From: Myrica gale
Lineage: Eukaryota; Streptophyta; Magnoliopsida; Fagales; Myricaceae
Length of the DNA stretch: 64,000 nt
Assembly: GCA_963930655.1 (NCBI GenBank)
Contig: OZ005608.1
Location: forward strand, 17,633,271-17,697,270
Direction of reading: 5' to 3'
The position numbers and the translations under genes are program-made. Below, in pieces: positions 1-9,463 of this stretch (the stretch's first letter is position 1; every line of letters starts with the position of its first letter). The notes below the pieces were generated by a model, which saw only the letters and a program-made list of their open reading frames with translations, made no database searches and was not told the origin of the DNA.

Positions 1-635
1 ATCCTCTTACACTCTATTGAGCTTTTCATTTGATAATTTGGCTTAGAGAGTCATTCCACATATTGTGAGATTTCCACTTGCTTGTTTGGCTTAGAGAGTC
101 ATTCCATATTTGTGTGCCTCATTTACTCATTCGGCTTAGAGAGCCTTCCTTGTAGCCATCATTTGTAAAACCTTTGAGTGTTGGGAAAACACTTGGTCCT
201 ACTTGTGAGAGTAGAAGAAATCCTCTAGGTTGTGAGGATTTGTGATAGTTGAAGCGTGAGCTCGCAAAACGCTTTGTAAAGGTTCCTTAGCACCCGGGAA
301 GCTAAGGTGTATTTTTTATTCGACAATAGTGAAGGAAGCCCAAGGAAGTCTATTGCCTTGGGGGTGGACGTAGGCAAGTGTTGGCCGAACCACATAAAAA
401 TACGGTGTTATCTCTCTAACTCTATCTCTCTTACATTTTAGTACTTATTCATACTTGTGGAGATTTATGCTTTATCATTCATTGATTATATTTGGCATAG
501 CTTTAGACTCATTTAGATCAACATTATTATTTGTTAAAGAGGGGTAGTTTTCAGATCTGCATATTTACTCAAAAAGTGTTAAGTTTTTTAAAAACCCAAT
601 TCACCCTCCCTCTTGGGTTGTCATTTAGACTCACA
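1..635 (+). repeat. 5' LTR of the SIRE element, right-hand part
   Basis: The final ~150 bases match the end of the 3' LTR at 6175-6321. Positions 1-485 are not present in the 3' LTR, so this copy keeps R/U5 sequence the other copy lost. The LTR ends in CACA at 635, followed by two bases and the primer-binding site. Confidence 0.8.
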
Positions 636-637
636 AT

Positions 638-649
638 TGGTATCGGAGC
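638..649 (+). other. Primer-binding site (initiator tRNA-Met)
   Basis: TGGTATCGGAGC lies two bases after the LTR end. It matches the usual plant copia site TGGTATCAGAGC except for one A to G change. It is complementary to the 3' end of initiator methionine tRNA and would prime minus-strand cDNA synthesis. Confidence 0.85.
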
Positions 650-670
650 TGAGGTTTAATATCTCTATCT

Positions 671-2005
671 ATGACAACCCTTATTAATACCTCCTTAACT
701 GAAGGTCAATCCACAAATAGACCTCCTTTGTTCAATGGAACTTGTTACAACTTTTGGAAGGCTAGGATGAGGATTTACATCCAAGCCGTGGATTATGAAC
801 TATGGAGAGTAATCTCAAATGGTCCTACTTTTCCTAGAGATAAGGAAGGAGAGTTGAAAGATGAAAATGAATGGGATGATTTTGATCTTAGAATTATGTC
901 TTTAAATGCTAAAGCTATAAATGTGTTATATTGTGCACTTGATTCGAATGAATTCAATCATGTTTCCGGTTGTGATACCGCGAAACAAATTTGGGATAAA
1001 CTTCAAGTAGCCCATGAAGGTACGAATCAAGTCAATGAAAATAAGATTAGCATGCTTGGTCATAATTATGAGCTTTTCAAGATGAAATCCAATGAATCTA
1101 TCTCATCTATGTTTACGCGCTTTACCAATATTATAAATGAACTTAAATCTCTTGGTAAAGAATATACTAACATTGAAATGGTGAGAAAGATCCTTAGGTG
1201 TCTATCAAAAGTTTGGGAACCCAAGGTCACCGCCATTCAGGAAGCTAAAGACTTGACGAAGCTTTCTTTGGAAGAGCTCATGGGATCTCTCATGACATAT
1301 GAGATGGATCAAGTAAATAGAGATGAGGATGAAGGAAAAGGAAAAAGAGACATTGCCTTGAAAGCCTCATGCTCTAGCAATGAAGAAGTTGCAAACCTAT
1401 GCTTGATGGCAAAAGAAGATGAAGATGAGGTACAAGACTCTTTAATCCATTCCTTCTCATTTAATGAATTGCAAGATGCATTTGATGAACAATACATTGA
1501 ACTAAGAAGAATATTTTCCAAATATTCTTCTATCAAAAAGAATTTTAAAAGTATCACAAAAGAGAATGATACTCTGAAAAGTCAAGTCATATCTTTTAGA
1601 GATGATCTTGCAAGGACAACAAAAGAAAATGAAAAACCTTTGCAAAGAGTGTCAAGTATTTTGATTGTTGAAAATGACACCTTGAAACTAAAAGTTGACT
1701 CTCTTACAAATGATCTTGCAAGATTTACTCAAGGAAAGAAAAACCTTGACATTCTTCTTGGTTCTCAAAGATGTTGCTTCAACAAAAGTGGCATTGGATA
1801 TGATTATTTCAATGATCAAAAATCTTATTTATATATTATCAAGAAATCATCTAAATCATATAGATTGTGCAATCTTTGTGGAAAATCTGGTCATATCTCA
1901 CATAGTTGTCCAACTAGAAAGAAATCTTCTAGTAATATTAAATTTGTTTGGATTCCAAAGGACAAGGTGAAAGAAACCGTTTCTAACACCAAAGGACCCA
2001 AATGA
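671..2005 (+). CDS. Gag polyprotein of SIRE-type copia
   Basis: This 444-residue open frame starts 22 bases after the primer-binding site. Residues ~20-220 have the copia gag (UBN2-type) pattern: an N-terminal 'FNGTCYNFWKARMRIYI' block, a central LxxLxxAHEGTNQV region and a helical segment ending before an acidic/lysine-rich linker. Residues ~260-350 are coiled-coil-like and include a repeated segment (SLTNDLARFTQ and FRDDLARTTKE). Residues ~405-422 form a CCHC zinc knuckle, CNLCGKSGHISHSC, for RNA binding. Gag would assemble the cytoplasmic virus-like particle. The frame stops where the protease should continue, so Gag is intact but the polyprotein is not. Confidence 0.88.
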   Translation: MTTLINTSLTEGQSTNRPPLFNGTCYNFWKARMRIYIQAVDYELWRVISNGPTFPRDKEGELKDENEWDDFDLRIMSLNAKAINVLYCALDSNEFNHVSGCDTAKQIWDKLQVAHEGTNQVNENKISMLGHNYELFKMKSNESISSMFTRFTNIINELKSLGKEYTNIEMVRKILRCLSKVWEPKVTAIQEAKDLTKLSLEELMGSLMTYEMDQVNRDEDEGKGKRDIALKASCSSNEEVANLCLMAKEDEDEVQDSLIHSFSFNELQDAFDEQYIELRRIFSKYSSIKKNFKSITKENDTLKSQVISFRDDLARTTKENEKPLQRVSSILIVENDTLKLKVDSLTNDLARFTQGKKNLDILLGSQRCCFNKSGIGYDYFNDQKSYLYIIKKSSKSYRLCNLCGKSGHISHSCPTRKKSSSNIKFVWIPKDKVKETVSNTKGPK

Positions 2006-2049
2006 TTTGGGTACCAAAAAGCAAGACGTGATTTTTTTTGTAGGAGTGC

Positions 2050-2600
2050 TTGAAGACTATCCAAGTTAAGGAACATTGGTTCATTAATAGCGGATGCTCT
2101 AAGCACATTATAGGGGATAAGAGTTGGTTCAAATCTCTTAACCCAAAAGAAAAGGGATCAATTACATTTGGTGACATTGATAAAGGAAGGATTATTGATT
2201 TTGGAAATGTCGATCTTGAAAAATATGTTGAGAAACCAGCTACGATGGAAGAAAAGAAAGTTTCTCATCCACAAGAGCAAGATGTACAAGATCCAAAAAA
2301 AAGAAACGCCTCAAATCAACAACAATCTACCAAAAGGCTTGGAAGTTTGTCAGAGATCATCATATTGATCAAGTCATTGGTAATGTGGAGAAAGGTGTAA
2401 GTATTCACTCCCTTCATAATCAAGCTAGTAATTTTGCCTTACTTTCTCAAATTGAGCTAAAGAATATTTCTGAGGCAAAAATTGATAAAATTTGGATTCA
2501 TGTCATTGATGTTGAAGTAAAACAAGTTTTAGAAAAATATGGTAGGACATCTAGACCTAGACTCCAAAATCATCCATTTATTGGTACTCAATGAGATTTT
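2050..2600 (+). pseudogene. Copia protease remnant fused to a post-integrase linker
   Basis: The first ~50 residues are the N-terminal part of a copia aspartic protease: W-F-I-N-S-G-C-S-K-H, then a 'TFGD..KGRI..FGNV' strand. The catalytic D-S-G is N-S-G here, so the enzyme would be dead even if translated. After about residue 55 the frame passes directly to charged, glutamine-rich sequence like the linker between integrase and RT, with no HHCC or DDE integrase. A large internal deletion has joined the two. Stops and frame changes follow at 2400 and 2594. Confidence 0.7.
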
Positions 2601-3125
2601 CAAAACAAAATGGATGTATCTATGGAAGTGGTAAGGAACAAGGCAAAGTTGGTAGCCCAAGGTTACAATCAAGATGAGAAAATTGATTTTGATGATACAT
2701 TTGCTCTTGTTGCTAAATTAGAATCTTTTAGCATGTTGTTTGCCTTTGCATATTTGAAGTATTGTGAAATGTGTATCTCTTAATGAATACCTTTATGAGA
2801 AAGTGTGTGTAGAACAAGCTCCTAGACTTGTAGATGAAAAGCTACCACACCATGTGTTCAAGTTCACAAAAGCACTATATGGCTTGAAGCAAGCATCTCA
2901 AGCATGGAAAAGGAAAATTATGAAAAAGGTAAAGACGTTGAACATACAAGGTATCGAGGTATGATTGGATCTTTTCTTTACCTCACTGTGAGTATACCTA
3001 ATAAAATGTTTTGTATATGCATGTGTGATGAAATCCAATCTTGACCTATGGAATCTCATTTACTCATGATTAAAAGAATTTTCAGATATCTTTTTGGAAT
3101 GAGATTTCTTTTGGATTAAATTGGT
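2600..3125 (+). pseudogene. Reverse transcriptase / RNase H fragments of the SIRE element
   Basis: In changing frames the sequence gives the RT N-terminus (VRNKAKLVAQGYNQ, then FDDTFALVAKLESF), the FKFTKALYGLKQASQAW block at ~2860-2910, and then a jump to the connection region (RYRGMIGSFLYL and ESHLLMIKRIFRYLFG, ~2950-3110). The YVDD catalytic block between them is deleted, as is the rest of RNase H. The intact counterpart of the missing part is at 37034-38618 in the other SIRE copy. Confidence 0.75.
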
Positions 3126-3384
3126 GATTTGTGATATTAATTGTATCAATAATTGCTTTGGACATGTTCTAATTTGTATATTAAATTTATTTCTATGTGT
3201 TGTTTCTCTTTTAATATAATCTTTCATTGAGAAAACATCATATGTATTTTTCTTTTGGCATGTGTCAACACATATTTCCGGTATACTGTTTTAAATAGGG
3301 GCATGCGTGTTATTTTAAACTCTTTAGGGAAAAAGGGGTCAACACTTTACTTCTTCATCTCACAGACCCTCCTTTCTCTCCCAA

Positions 3385-4815
3385 ATGGCAAGAATCACAC
3401 ATTCTCTCACAAATTCCATTTACCCGCTGCCTTATTCGAAAAATCCACCGCCGATAGCATTCAATTTTCTAACCCAGCCACTACCAAGATGTATTCCAGC
3501 CACTCCAAGCACCTATATCATCTAACGTCCATCATCTGTCAGTTCTAGGGCACGAAAGAAAGGAAAAAGTACTGAGGAACCTGCTCCTTATACAGAGGTT
3601 AGCATTTTCAGATCAAGCTGTGTAAACTTCGTTGTCTTCAAGTTTATAGAAACCGAAAGGTCATTGCTAGTTGTTGGGCTGTTTTTAAATGGCTAAGTGA
3701 GAATGACTTTGTTTTTAAAGAGATATTTGAATTTCAAGGATGGGGTTTGCTTGTGAATTTGAAGGTGGCTTGCTATGTGTATCTGGTGAAGTTAGTTTAT
3801 GCAAACCTTCAAATTTCAACATCTGAGAATGTTAATAGTTGTGTAAATGAGAAGATATTAGACATATCAGTTGCTTTATTAAACTCTCTGATTTCTGCTC
3901 CTAATGATGGAAAAAGATTCTTTGATGCATTTGGTTGGATGGGGTTATCAGAAGTAGAACCACTTGATATTTAGGATTGTATTGGATAATCCAACCCCAA
4001 ATGAGGTGTTTAGACCCACTGTCAGTGCCTTAACAATTCATAGATGATTATTGCATCATATGGTTTGTGATATCATCTTGCCATGGACTGGAAAATTTGA
4101 GGACATTACATTAATGGAGATATTCGTCATGTATGCTTGATCACCCGTACTTATATCAATCTAAGCCACTTGATGCTAAACCACATGAAAGCTGCCACTG
4201 AGAAGAAGAAACAAGGGCTTCCTTATGAGATGCTTTTCATGCATATATTTCATATCCATGAAGATTGATATAAATGGTGAAGTAAGAGAAAAATCCAAAG
4301 AAAACCCTTCAGGTGATGGGTTTGTTCAAAATGATGATGGAAAATGGGTGGAGAAAGTGTGATGACACCTAAGCAAGGGGATTTAGTTTTGAGGAAAAGG
4401 CTGAAACTGAAAGAACTCCAAAGGGAAATAGAACTTCTTTAGGTAAGCAAACACCTATTTCTTTTCTCTCACTACAGATTAGATCATCTTTCATATTTCC
4501 TGCTGCTAGTTCTTGTGAGCCTCACCTAAGTAAACTTCAGGATTCAATTGCTGCAATCAAGAAGGAACTGAAAACTTGGGTAAGAATATGAAGGACATGT
4601 TCACTAGTATGAAGATGAGATTTGAAGATATGAAGAAGTTGCATGGTGTTCATACAGAGTATTTTGGGACTCTTGATAAGGATATGAGATGCCTCAAACA
4701 TCAAGTCAACAACAACCTCCCTGTGACTAGAAATGTGATTCAGCTTACTATTGATGAGTTCGCTTCCACCTCTACTGAGTTTCAAGAATTTTTGAAATCA
4801 TACATGATGTTGTAA
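3385..4815 (+). pseudogene. Accessory ORF after pol ('putative plant transposon protein' type), broken
   Basis: An ATG at 3385 opens a proline/serine-rich leader, followed in shifting frames by a globular region with VVFKFIETERSLLVVGLFLNG (~3630-3690), VNLKVACYVYLVKLVYANLQI (~3755-3820), SALTIHRRLLHHM-like text (~4020-4070), then LMLNHMKAATEKKKQGLPYEMLF (~4175-4230). The 3' part (4576-4815) is a charged helical tail. The same layout occurs at 39252-40458 and, in a CACTA element, at 25673-26897. I assign it to the Transposase_32-like family of uncharacterised plant transposon proteins. At least four frame breaks make it a pseudogene. Its role in the element is unknown. Confidence 0.6.
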
Positions 4816-5583
4816 AGGATGAAGTGCATATGGAAGTTGATAGAACTCTTCGGCGTCATGTACTGAAATGGACTTATTGTTCTCCACGACTTGGATGGAA
4901 TGACTGAAGAAGTTTGAAAATGAGTATCCTCCTCCTCCTATCCAAAAATTCAAACCTTTTACCCCCATTACTACATAGACTCCTACCTATATAGCCAACT
5001 GCTCTTGCCCTCCCCTTATCCTATTTTTTATGATGCCAAAGGGGGAGAAATTAGAGGTATTTTGTTAAAGGTTGGGAGAAGTTTATAAGTATTATGTTGT
5101 CTTCCCAGCTCTTAAAGAGAACATTTCATTTTGATGATTGTCTGATCACTTCAGTTGCCTTATCTATGCATATCTCTCGTATTTATTTGTCTCCAATGGA
5201 TTATTTGGTTATGCTCATATTTGTTGATTATCTCATTGGTATCTATAAGGTTTTGAGAAGTGCTTATATCTTTGCACTTCATTGTGGAAAATTGAGACTT
5301 GCTTTACAGGTAGTACTCCTAACTTTCTATTGGTATCAATATGAAGTCTTGTGTTCTGTTTGAAATTGGAAGTTTGGGAAGTTGGGAGGAAGCTTATAAA
5401 AGTGTTCTTTTGTGTTTTCAAATTTTGGAAAACCTCCATTTACAAAGGAAACTCTTGCAAAAATTTTGTAAAATCATAAAGTCATTTTTGCTAAAACTGT
5501 CATGAAAAACTCCTGCTTGTTCTCAGGGGGAGCTTTTCTATTTGTTAGCAAATTGTCGTTTTTAAAATGGTTTTGTCATCATC
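4816..5583 (+). other. Noncoding 3' region between accessory ORF and polypurine tract
   Basis: No frame here has recognisable protein content. It contains a second purine-rich tract near 5036-5052 (AAAGGGGGAGAAATT), like the internal GGGGGAGAA tract in the other SIRE copy near 40545. Confidence 0.5.
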
Positions 5584-5598
5584 AAAAAGGGGGAGATT
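5584..5598 (+). other. Polypurine tract
   Basis: AAAAAGGGGGAGAT directly precedes the TG of the 3' LTR. Such tracts prime plus-strand DNA synthesis. Confidence 0.85.
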
Positions 5599-6321
5599 GT
5601 TAGCCCAAGGTTGTTTTGCAAACAATCCATAATTGATTTTGATGATAACAAAAATTATAAGTACTTTGAAGACTTTAGATTTTACATTGTCAATCCACAA
5701 TTTCCAAGTTATATTTCAAAATGATTGAGGTTATCTCTTTAAAATATTTTTAACGTGCAATTGAACACCATTACACAAGTTGATAAGATCAATTTTTCAT
5801 AATATACGTGCTAAAAGAAATTTGGAATGAATTGGACACTTTAAAGTTGTTGAAAAACTCTTCAGCACTTATAAGTGTCGACACATTGAGTGATGGTGTC
5901 GACACATTGCACTAACACCTGAGAGTTTGCTTTTCAGGCTATTTGAAATAATTTTTTGGCTAAGTGTTAGAAGTGTCGACACATTGAACTACTACCCGAG
6001 AGTTTGCATTTTCTGGCATTCAAGTTGATTTTTGACTAAGTGTTGAAGATGTCGACACATTGGACCATGGTGTCACACATTGAACTAACACCCGGGAGTT
6101 TACATTTCAAACCAGTCAAGTTGATTTTTGACTAAGTGTTGAAGGTGTCGACACATTGGACCATGGTGTCGACACATTTGGCATAGCTTTAGACTCATTT
6201 AGATAAACATTAATTTTTGTTAAAGATGGGTAGTTTTCAGATCTGCATATTTACTCAAAAAGTGTTAAGTTTTTGAAAAACCCAATTCACCCCCCCTCTT
6301 GGGTTGTCATTTAGACTCACA
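5599..6321 (+). repeat. 3' LTR of SIRE element, internally deleted, with GTCGACACATT minisatellite
   Basis: It starts TGTTAGCCCAAGG right after the polypurine tract and ends with the same ~150 bases as the 5' LTR. The stretch found at 1-485 in the 5' LTR is absent here; the junction is at ~6175 (CACAT|TTGGCATAG). Between 5875 and 6180 there is an irregular tandem repeat of ~100 bp whose hallmark is the palindrome GTCGAC in GTGTCGACACATT, present about six times in variants. Confidence 0.82.
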
Positions 6322-7970
6322 GAATTGAAGAGTCCGACCCCTCAGAAGATTCTGAAATCAACTCATCAATTAGGGACGTATCAACTTCTTTGCGTTTAAC
6401 CAAAGGAACTAAGGGCAACCTAGATCCTCTGGCGATAGTAGCCAGCTCTGATACGCCCAAACCACCAGTAATAACAGCCCTAAGCACATTGGGTTGCCTC
6501 AAAGGAGGCTCTTTTGCCCTAGAAGAAACCAAGGAAGGAAGTTACGACTCTTGGAGCATCCCAGAACGAACCTAAGAAACAAACCTTGTCCCGGGTAAAT
6601 CCGAATGGCCTGCAGAAATGGAGTCGGACAAAACAATTGTATCTAAAGGGCCCACAGGAGGAGTATCAAGCAAGTCACTATCATGGGCATCCAAATAATC
6701 CACAAGAGGAGTCTCAGGCAGCTCAAACTCCAATGTGGAAAACTGACTAGATGCCTCCACTAAATCTTCAGAAGCAGAAAGAGTCCCAACAAACGTAGGA
6801 GGAGGATTCACCAGCACAGGACTAGAAGGCAAAACCCTTACCTTCGGTTCTGCTGCCTCTATACGGACTCCAGTAATGGGACTCAAAATTGGAGGCATCT
6901 CCTTGAAACCTACCATGAAAAAACAAAGAGTTAAGTCACAACACACCCTCGAGCTAAAGAAAAACATTGTAGGGCAAAACACTTACATTTATTGTCCCTG
7001 CGCTTAGAAGGCTTGCTTTCCAAAGGAACCTCATCTTCAGCATCCTCTCCTTCATGATCAGAAGGAATAAGAGAGATCCTCCTCCGCATGGAACCAGAAC
7101 TAGTAGAAAAGACTCCAGCCTCACGAGGGATGTTGGAGCTTGGAAGAACCACTACCCAAAGAAAGACTAGGACAACCTCTCCTAGAGCCACCCCCCAAAG
7201 AAAGATGAAGAGAATCTCTCCTAGAATTGCCACCAGAAGGCGATCGCGGGAACATTTCCTAAGTCTAGTCGATGGAACTCATCTCACCATAAAATCTAAA
7301 GTGAGCATAACCGAGATGCTCCTCAATGTTCTCCTTACAAAGGAGAACATTCTAGTCAATGGAACCAACCTCATCAAGACTATCCACCGAAGCCCATTCC
7401 TCATTATTAAGACTAAGGACCTCTCTCTTATAAGACTCCAGAACAGAGCCAAACTCCCAATGTAAGGAAGAATCTGTTTGCGAGGATTCGCCAGGGAAAC
7501 GCTCCCACCTGACACCAGACATAAAGAAGAAATGCTCATGCCACCTTTTATTGTTATTAAGGGAGTGAGAAACCAAGGAAGCCCTTTGAAGACGAGAGCA
7601 AAAGTACCAAAATTGGTCTGCATGAGAAGAAGAAATAGGAGTATAAAACCATAGAAACTCCTTGAAGGTCAATTGAAATTCCGGCCCCAAATGCACGCGC
7701 TACAACATAACACAGCCCAACAAAACTCTCCAACCATTGGGGAACAATCTAAGTTGGAGAAAGATGTAAACCCCTCATAATTTGACGAATACTCGAAGAA
7801 GAATATCTCCCCAGTGCCAGCCCTAGAATAAGGCGTCTCTTCGAAAGGCGGAAGATGAAAGCGAGTTCCTGGCAGAAAATGGTAGTCGGCATGGAAAGAA
7901 TCGAGATCTCGCTGTTTCGTCTTACTAGGGCCTCAATGACTGACATTCCTCTCGAGAACTCTTCAGGCAC
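6317..7970 (-). pseudogene. Gypsy-type transposon gag-like protein (PF04195-like), with one intron
   Basis: Read right to left, 7970-7350 gives, across frameshifts, the domain annotated in plants as 'putative gypsy type transposon': an IEALVRRN... start, then HLSPTQ-like text, FKEFLWFYTPISSSHADQFW, then a WHEHFFFMSG segment. The C-terminal half (7233-6317) is Ser/Glu/Pro-rich with a short basic patch (ESKPSKRRDNK). A clear intron splits that half: GTAAGT at 6986 to GTAG at 6910, 77 bases, and the frame continues (FKEMPPILSPITG) to 6317. Frameshifts around 7280-7750 break the domain. The right edge of SIRE element 1 overlaps its end. Confidence 0.6.
6910..6986 (-). other. 77-bp GT-AG intron in the gypsy gag-like gene
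   Basis: On the minus strand the donor is AAT|GTAAGT and the acceptor is CATGGTAG|G. The intron contains in-frame stops. Removing it joins the basic patch RRDNK to the FKEMPP segment in frame. Confidence 0.65.
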
Positions 7971-8363
7971 TGCCTGAAGATCCTACATCAACCATTGTAT
8001 GAAAGCAAGAAAGAAGAGGAGAGAACAAAGAAAGGGAGCATGAGAGGAGGAAAGGAAGCTTGGAAAATAAGAAAAAGTGTGACGACTAACGAGCTGAGAA
8101 AAAAGCAATCCTATATACGAAAAAATGGATAAATGATGCTCGATGATTCCCATGATCATCAGAAGATCTTTGATTTCCACTTGTTTGTCCACATATAATA
8201 AGAAGTCGGAGCATCAAGCGTCAAAAGCTGCTACATTAAATGGAATGTGCCACATAAGAAACATGTAAATGATATGCATTGATTTTCCACGATCGTCAAT
8301 TGATTTTAAATTATAACTTTTTGGAAAAGTAGTCTTCATATCGAGTGGATAAAAGGAGGATTA
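7971..8363. other. Leader side of the gypsy-type gene
   Basis: No convincing coding sequence. An acceptor-like GATGTAG|GATC lies just upstream (minus strand) of the first gag-like codons at ~7985, so another exon may lie beyond the 8364-15156 insertion. The last five bases, GATTA, are the target-site copy of that insertion. Confidence 0.4.
8359..8363 (+). repeat. Target-site duplication GATTA (left)
   Basis: Exact partner of 15157-15161, directly outside the TG end of the outer solo LTR. Confidence 0.8.
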
Positions 8364-9458
8364 TGTCACATCCCATGCTCATACTTACCGCCTAGGCTCA
8401 CCTATAGTAATGGTATGCACACATGCGGGGATTATGGCGTGTATGTAACTATAGTCTTAGTCGATTTACCATGAAACTTAGCGGAAAGCGTATTTAAAAA
8501 TAAAATTGTAATAGGAAATTAGAAAAAACTTACGGTAAAAACTCTATATTTTTACAAAAAGGCAATGAGTTAATAAAATCCGAATAGGTCAAAAGTGTTG
8601 GATTATAAGCTTTTGAGTAGAAATAAGAACTTTGAAATAAAAGATGAGGAAAGAGACACAAAGGAGATTGAAAACCTGAAATAACAAGGACATCTTTAGT
8701 ACAAGGAAAGTTCAAACCACGTCCTCCCGAGACCACATTAAAGGCTATATTACAAAAATTCGAGAACTTCTAAAGTTCACCGTAAAATTTGAAAACTGGT
8801 ACACAGGAACAAACTCTGAGACTAACAAAACACTCTAGCAAGCCTAAGAGGGGTACTAATCCTCATCGTCCGAGTCCGATGTAAGATCAATAATCTCGGA
8901 TCCCGGAGTGGCACTACTATTCGGGCGGTACATTTGGTAAACCAAAGTCCTCAAATCTTGGTAATGGGGATAGTGAGGGTATAGGGAATGGTAGGGATAC
9001 AGGGGATGTGGATACATGGGATGGGGGTTGGGCCTCCCTGAAGAACCAGTGGGCCTCATTCTCCACTGACACTCCAAGAGAATCCGAGACCCATATCCGG
9101 ATCTTGAGCACCAGAATATGGAGGTGGAAATCATAGGTCAACTCTTAGCTTCATTCTTCAATACCCAAGTCGCCAAATATTGCAAAAAAACATAAGAGAA
9201 AAGGGCGAGTCCTATTGACTCAGTAAGGTGGGGGTGGGGAAAGCATGATCAAACAAATACAGTGCATATAATTCACTTAAGCATGATGTAGAACTACTTT
9301 CAGGATAATAAGTATGAACGTAGATAATTTAAAATATGCAATGCATCACACCATCATTGGTTCTTGAGGAGTTCCCGATATCAGCTCTGTTCACCCCAGA
9401 GTCGAGTTGTGCATCCCCTCCCCTTCTATGGGACTGTCCCGTGCTTCCAGCACCAGGA

Positions 9459-9463
9459 CCCTT
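9459..9463 (+). repeat. Target-site duplication CCCTT (left)
   Basis: Exact partner of 12584-12588, at the left edge of the inner solo LTR. Confidence 0.8.

Larger units (their letters stand above)
1..6321 (+). mobile_element. SIRE-type Ty1-copia retrotransposon, decayed, 5' end outside window
   Basis: The order is partial 5' LTR, tRNA-Met primer-binding site, gag, protease remnant, RT and RNase H fragments, an extra ORF, polypurine tract and 3' LTR. Both LTRs end with the same text (TTGGGTTGTCATTTAGACT then CACA). Long gag with a single CCHC knuckle and an additional ORF between pol and the 3' LTR are features of the SIRE/Maximus lineage. The integrase and much of RT are missing and every frame after gag is broken, so it is inactive. 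The 5' target site lies left of the window; the five bases after the 3' LTR are GAATT. Confidence 0.88.

Noticed and set aside
638..649. tRNA-like match
   Set aside because: Only the 12 bases complementary to a tRNA 3' end; a primer site and not a tRNA gene. The same holds at 38089, 50260 and 62939.
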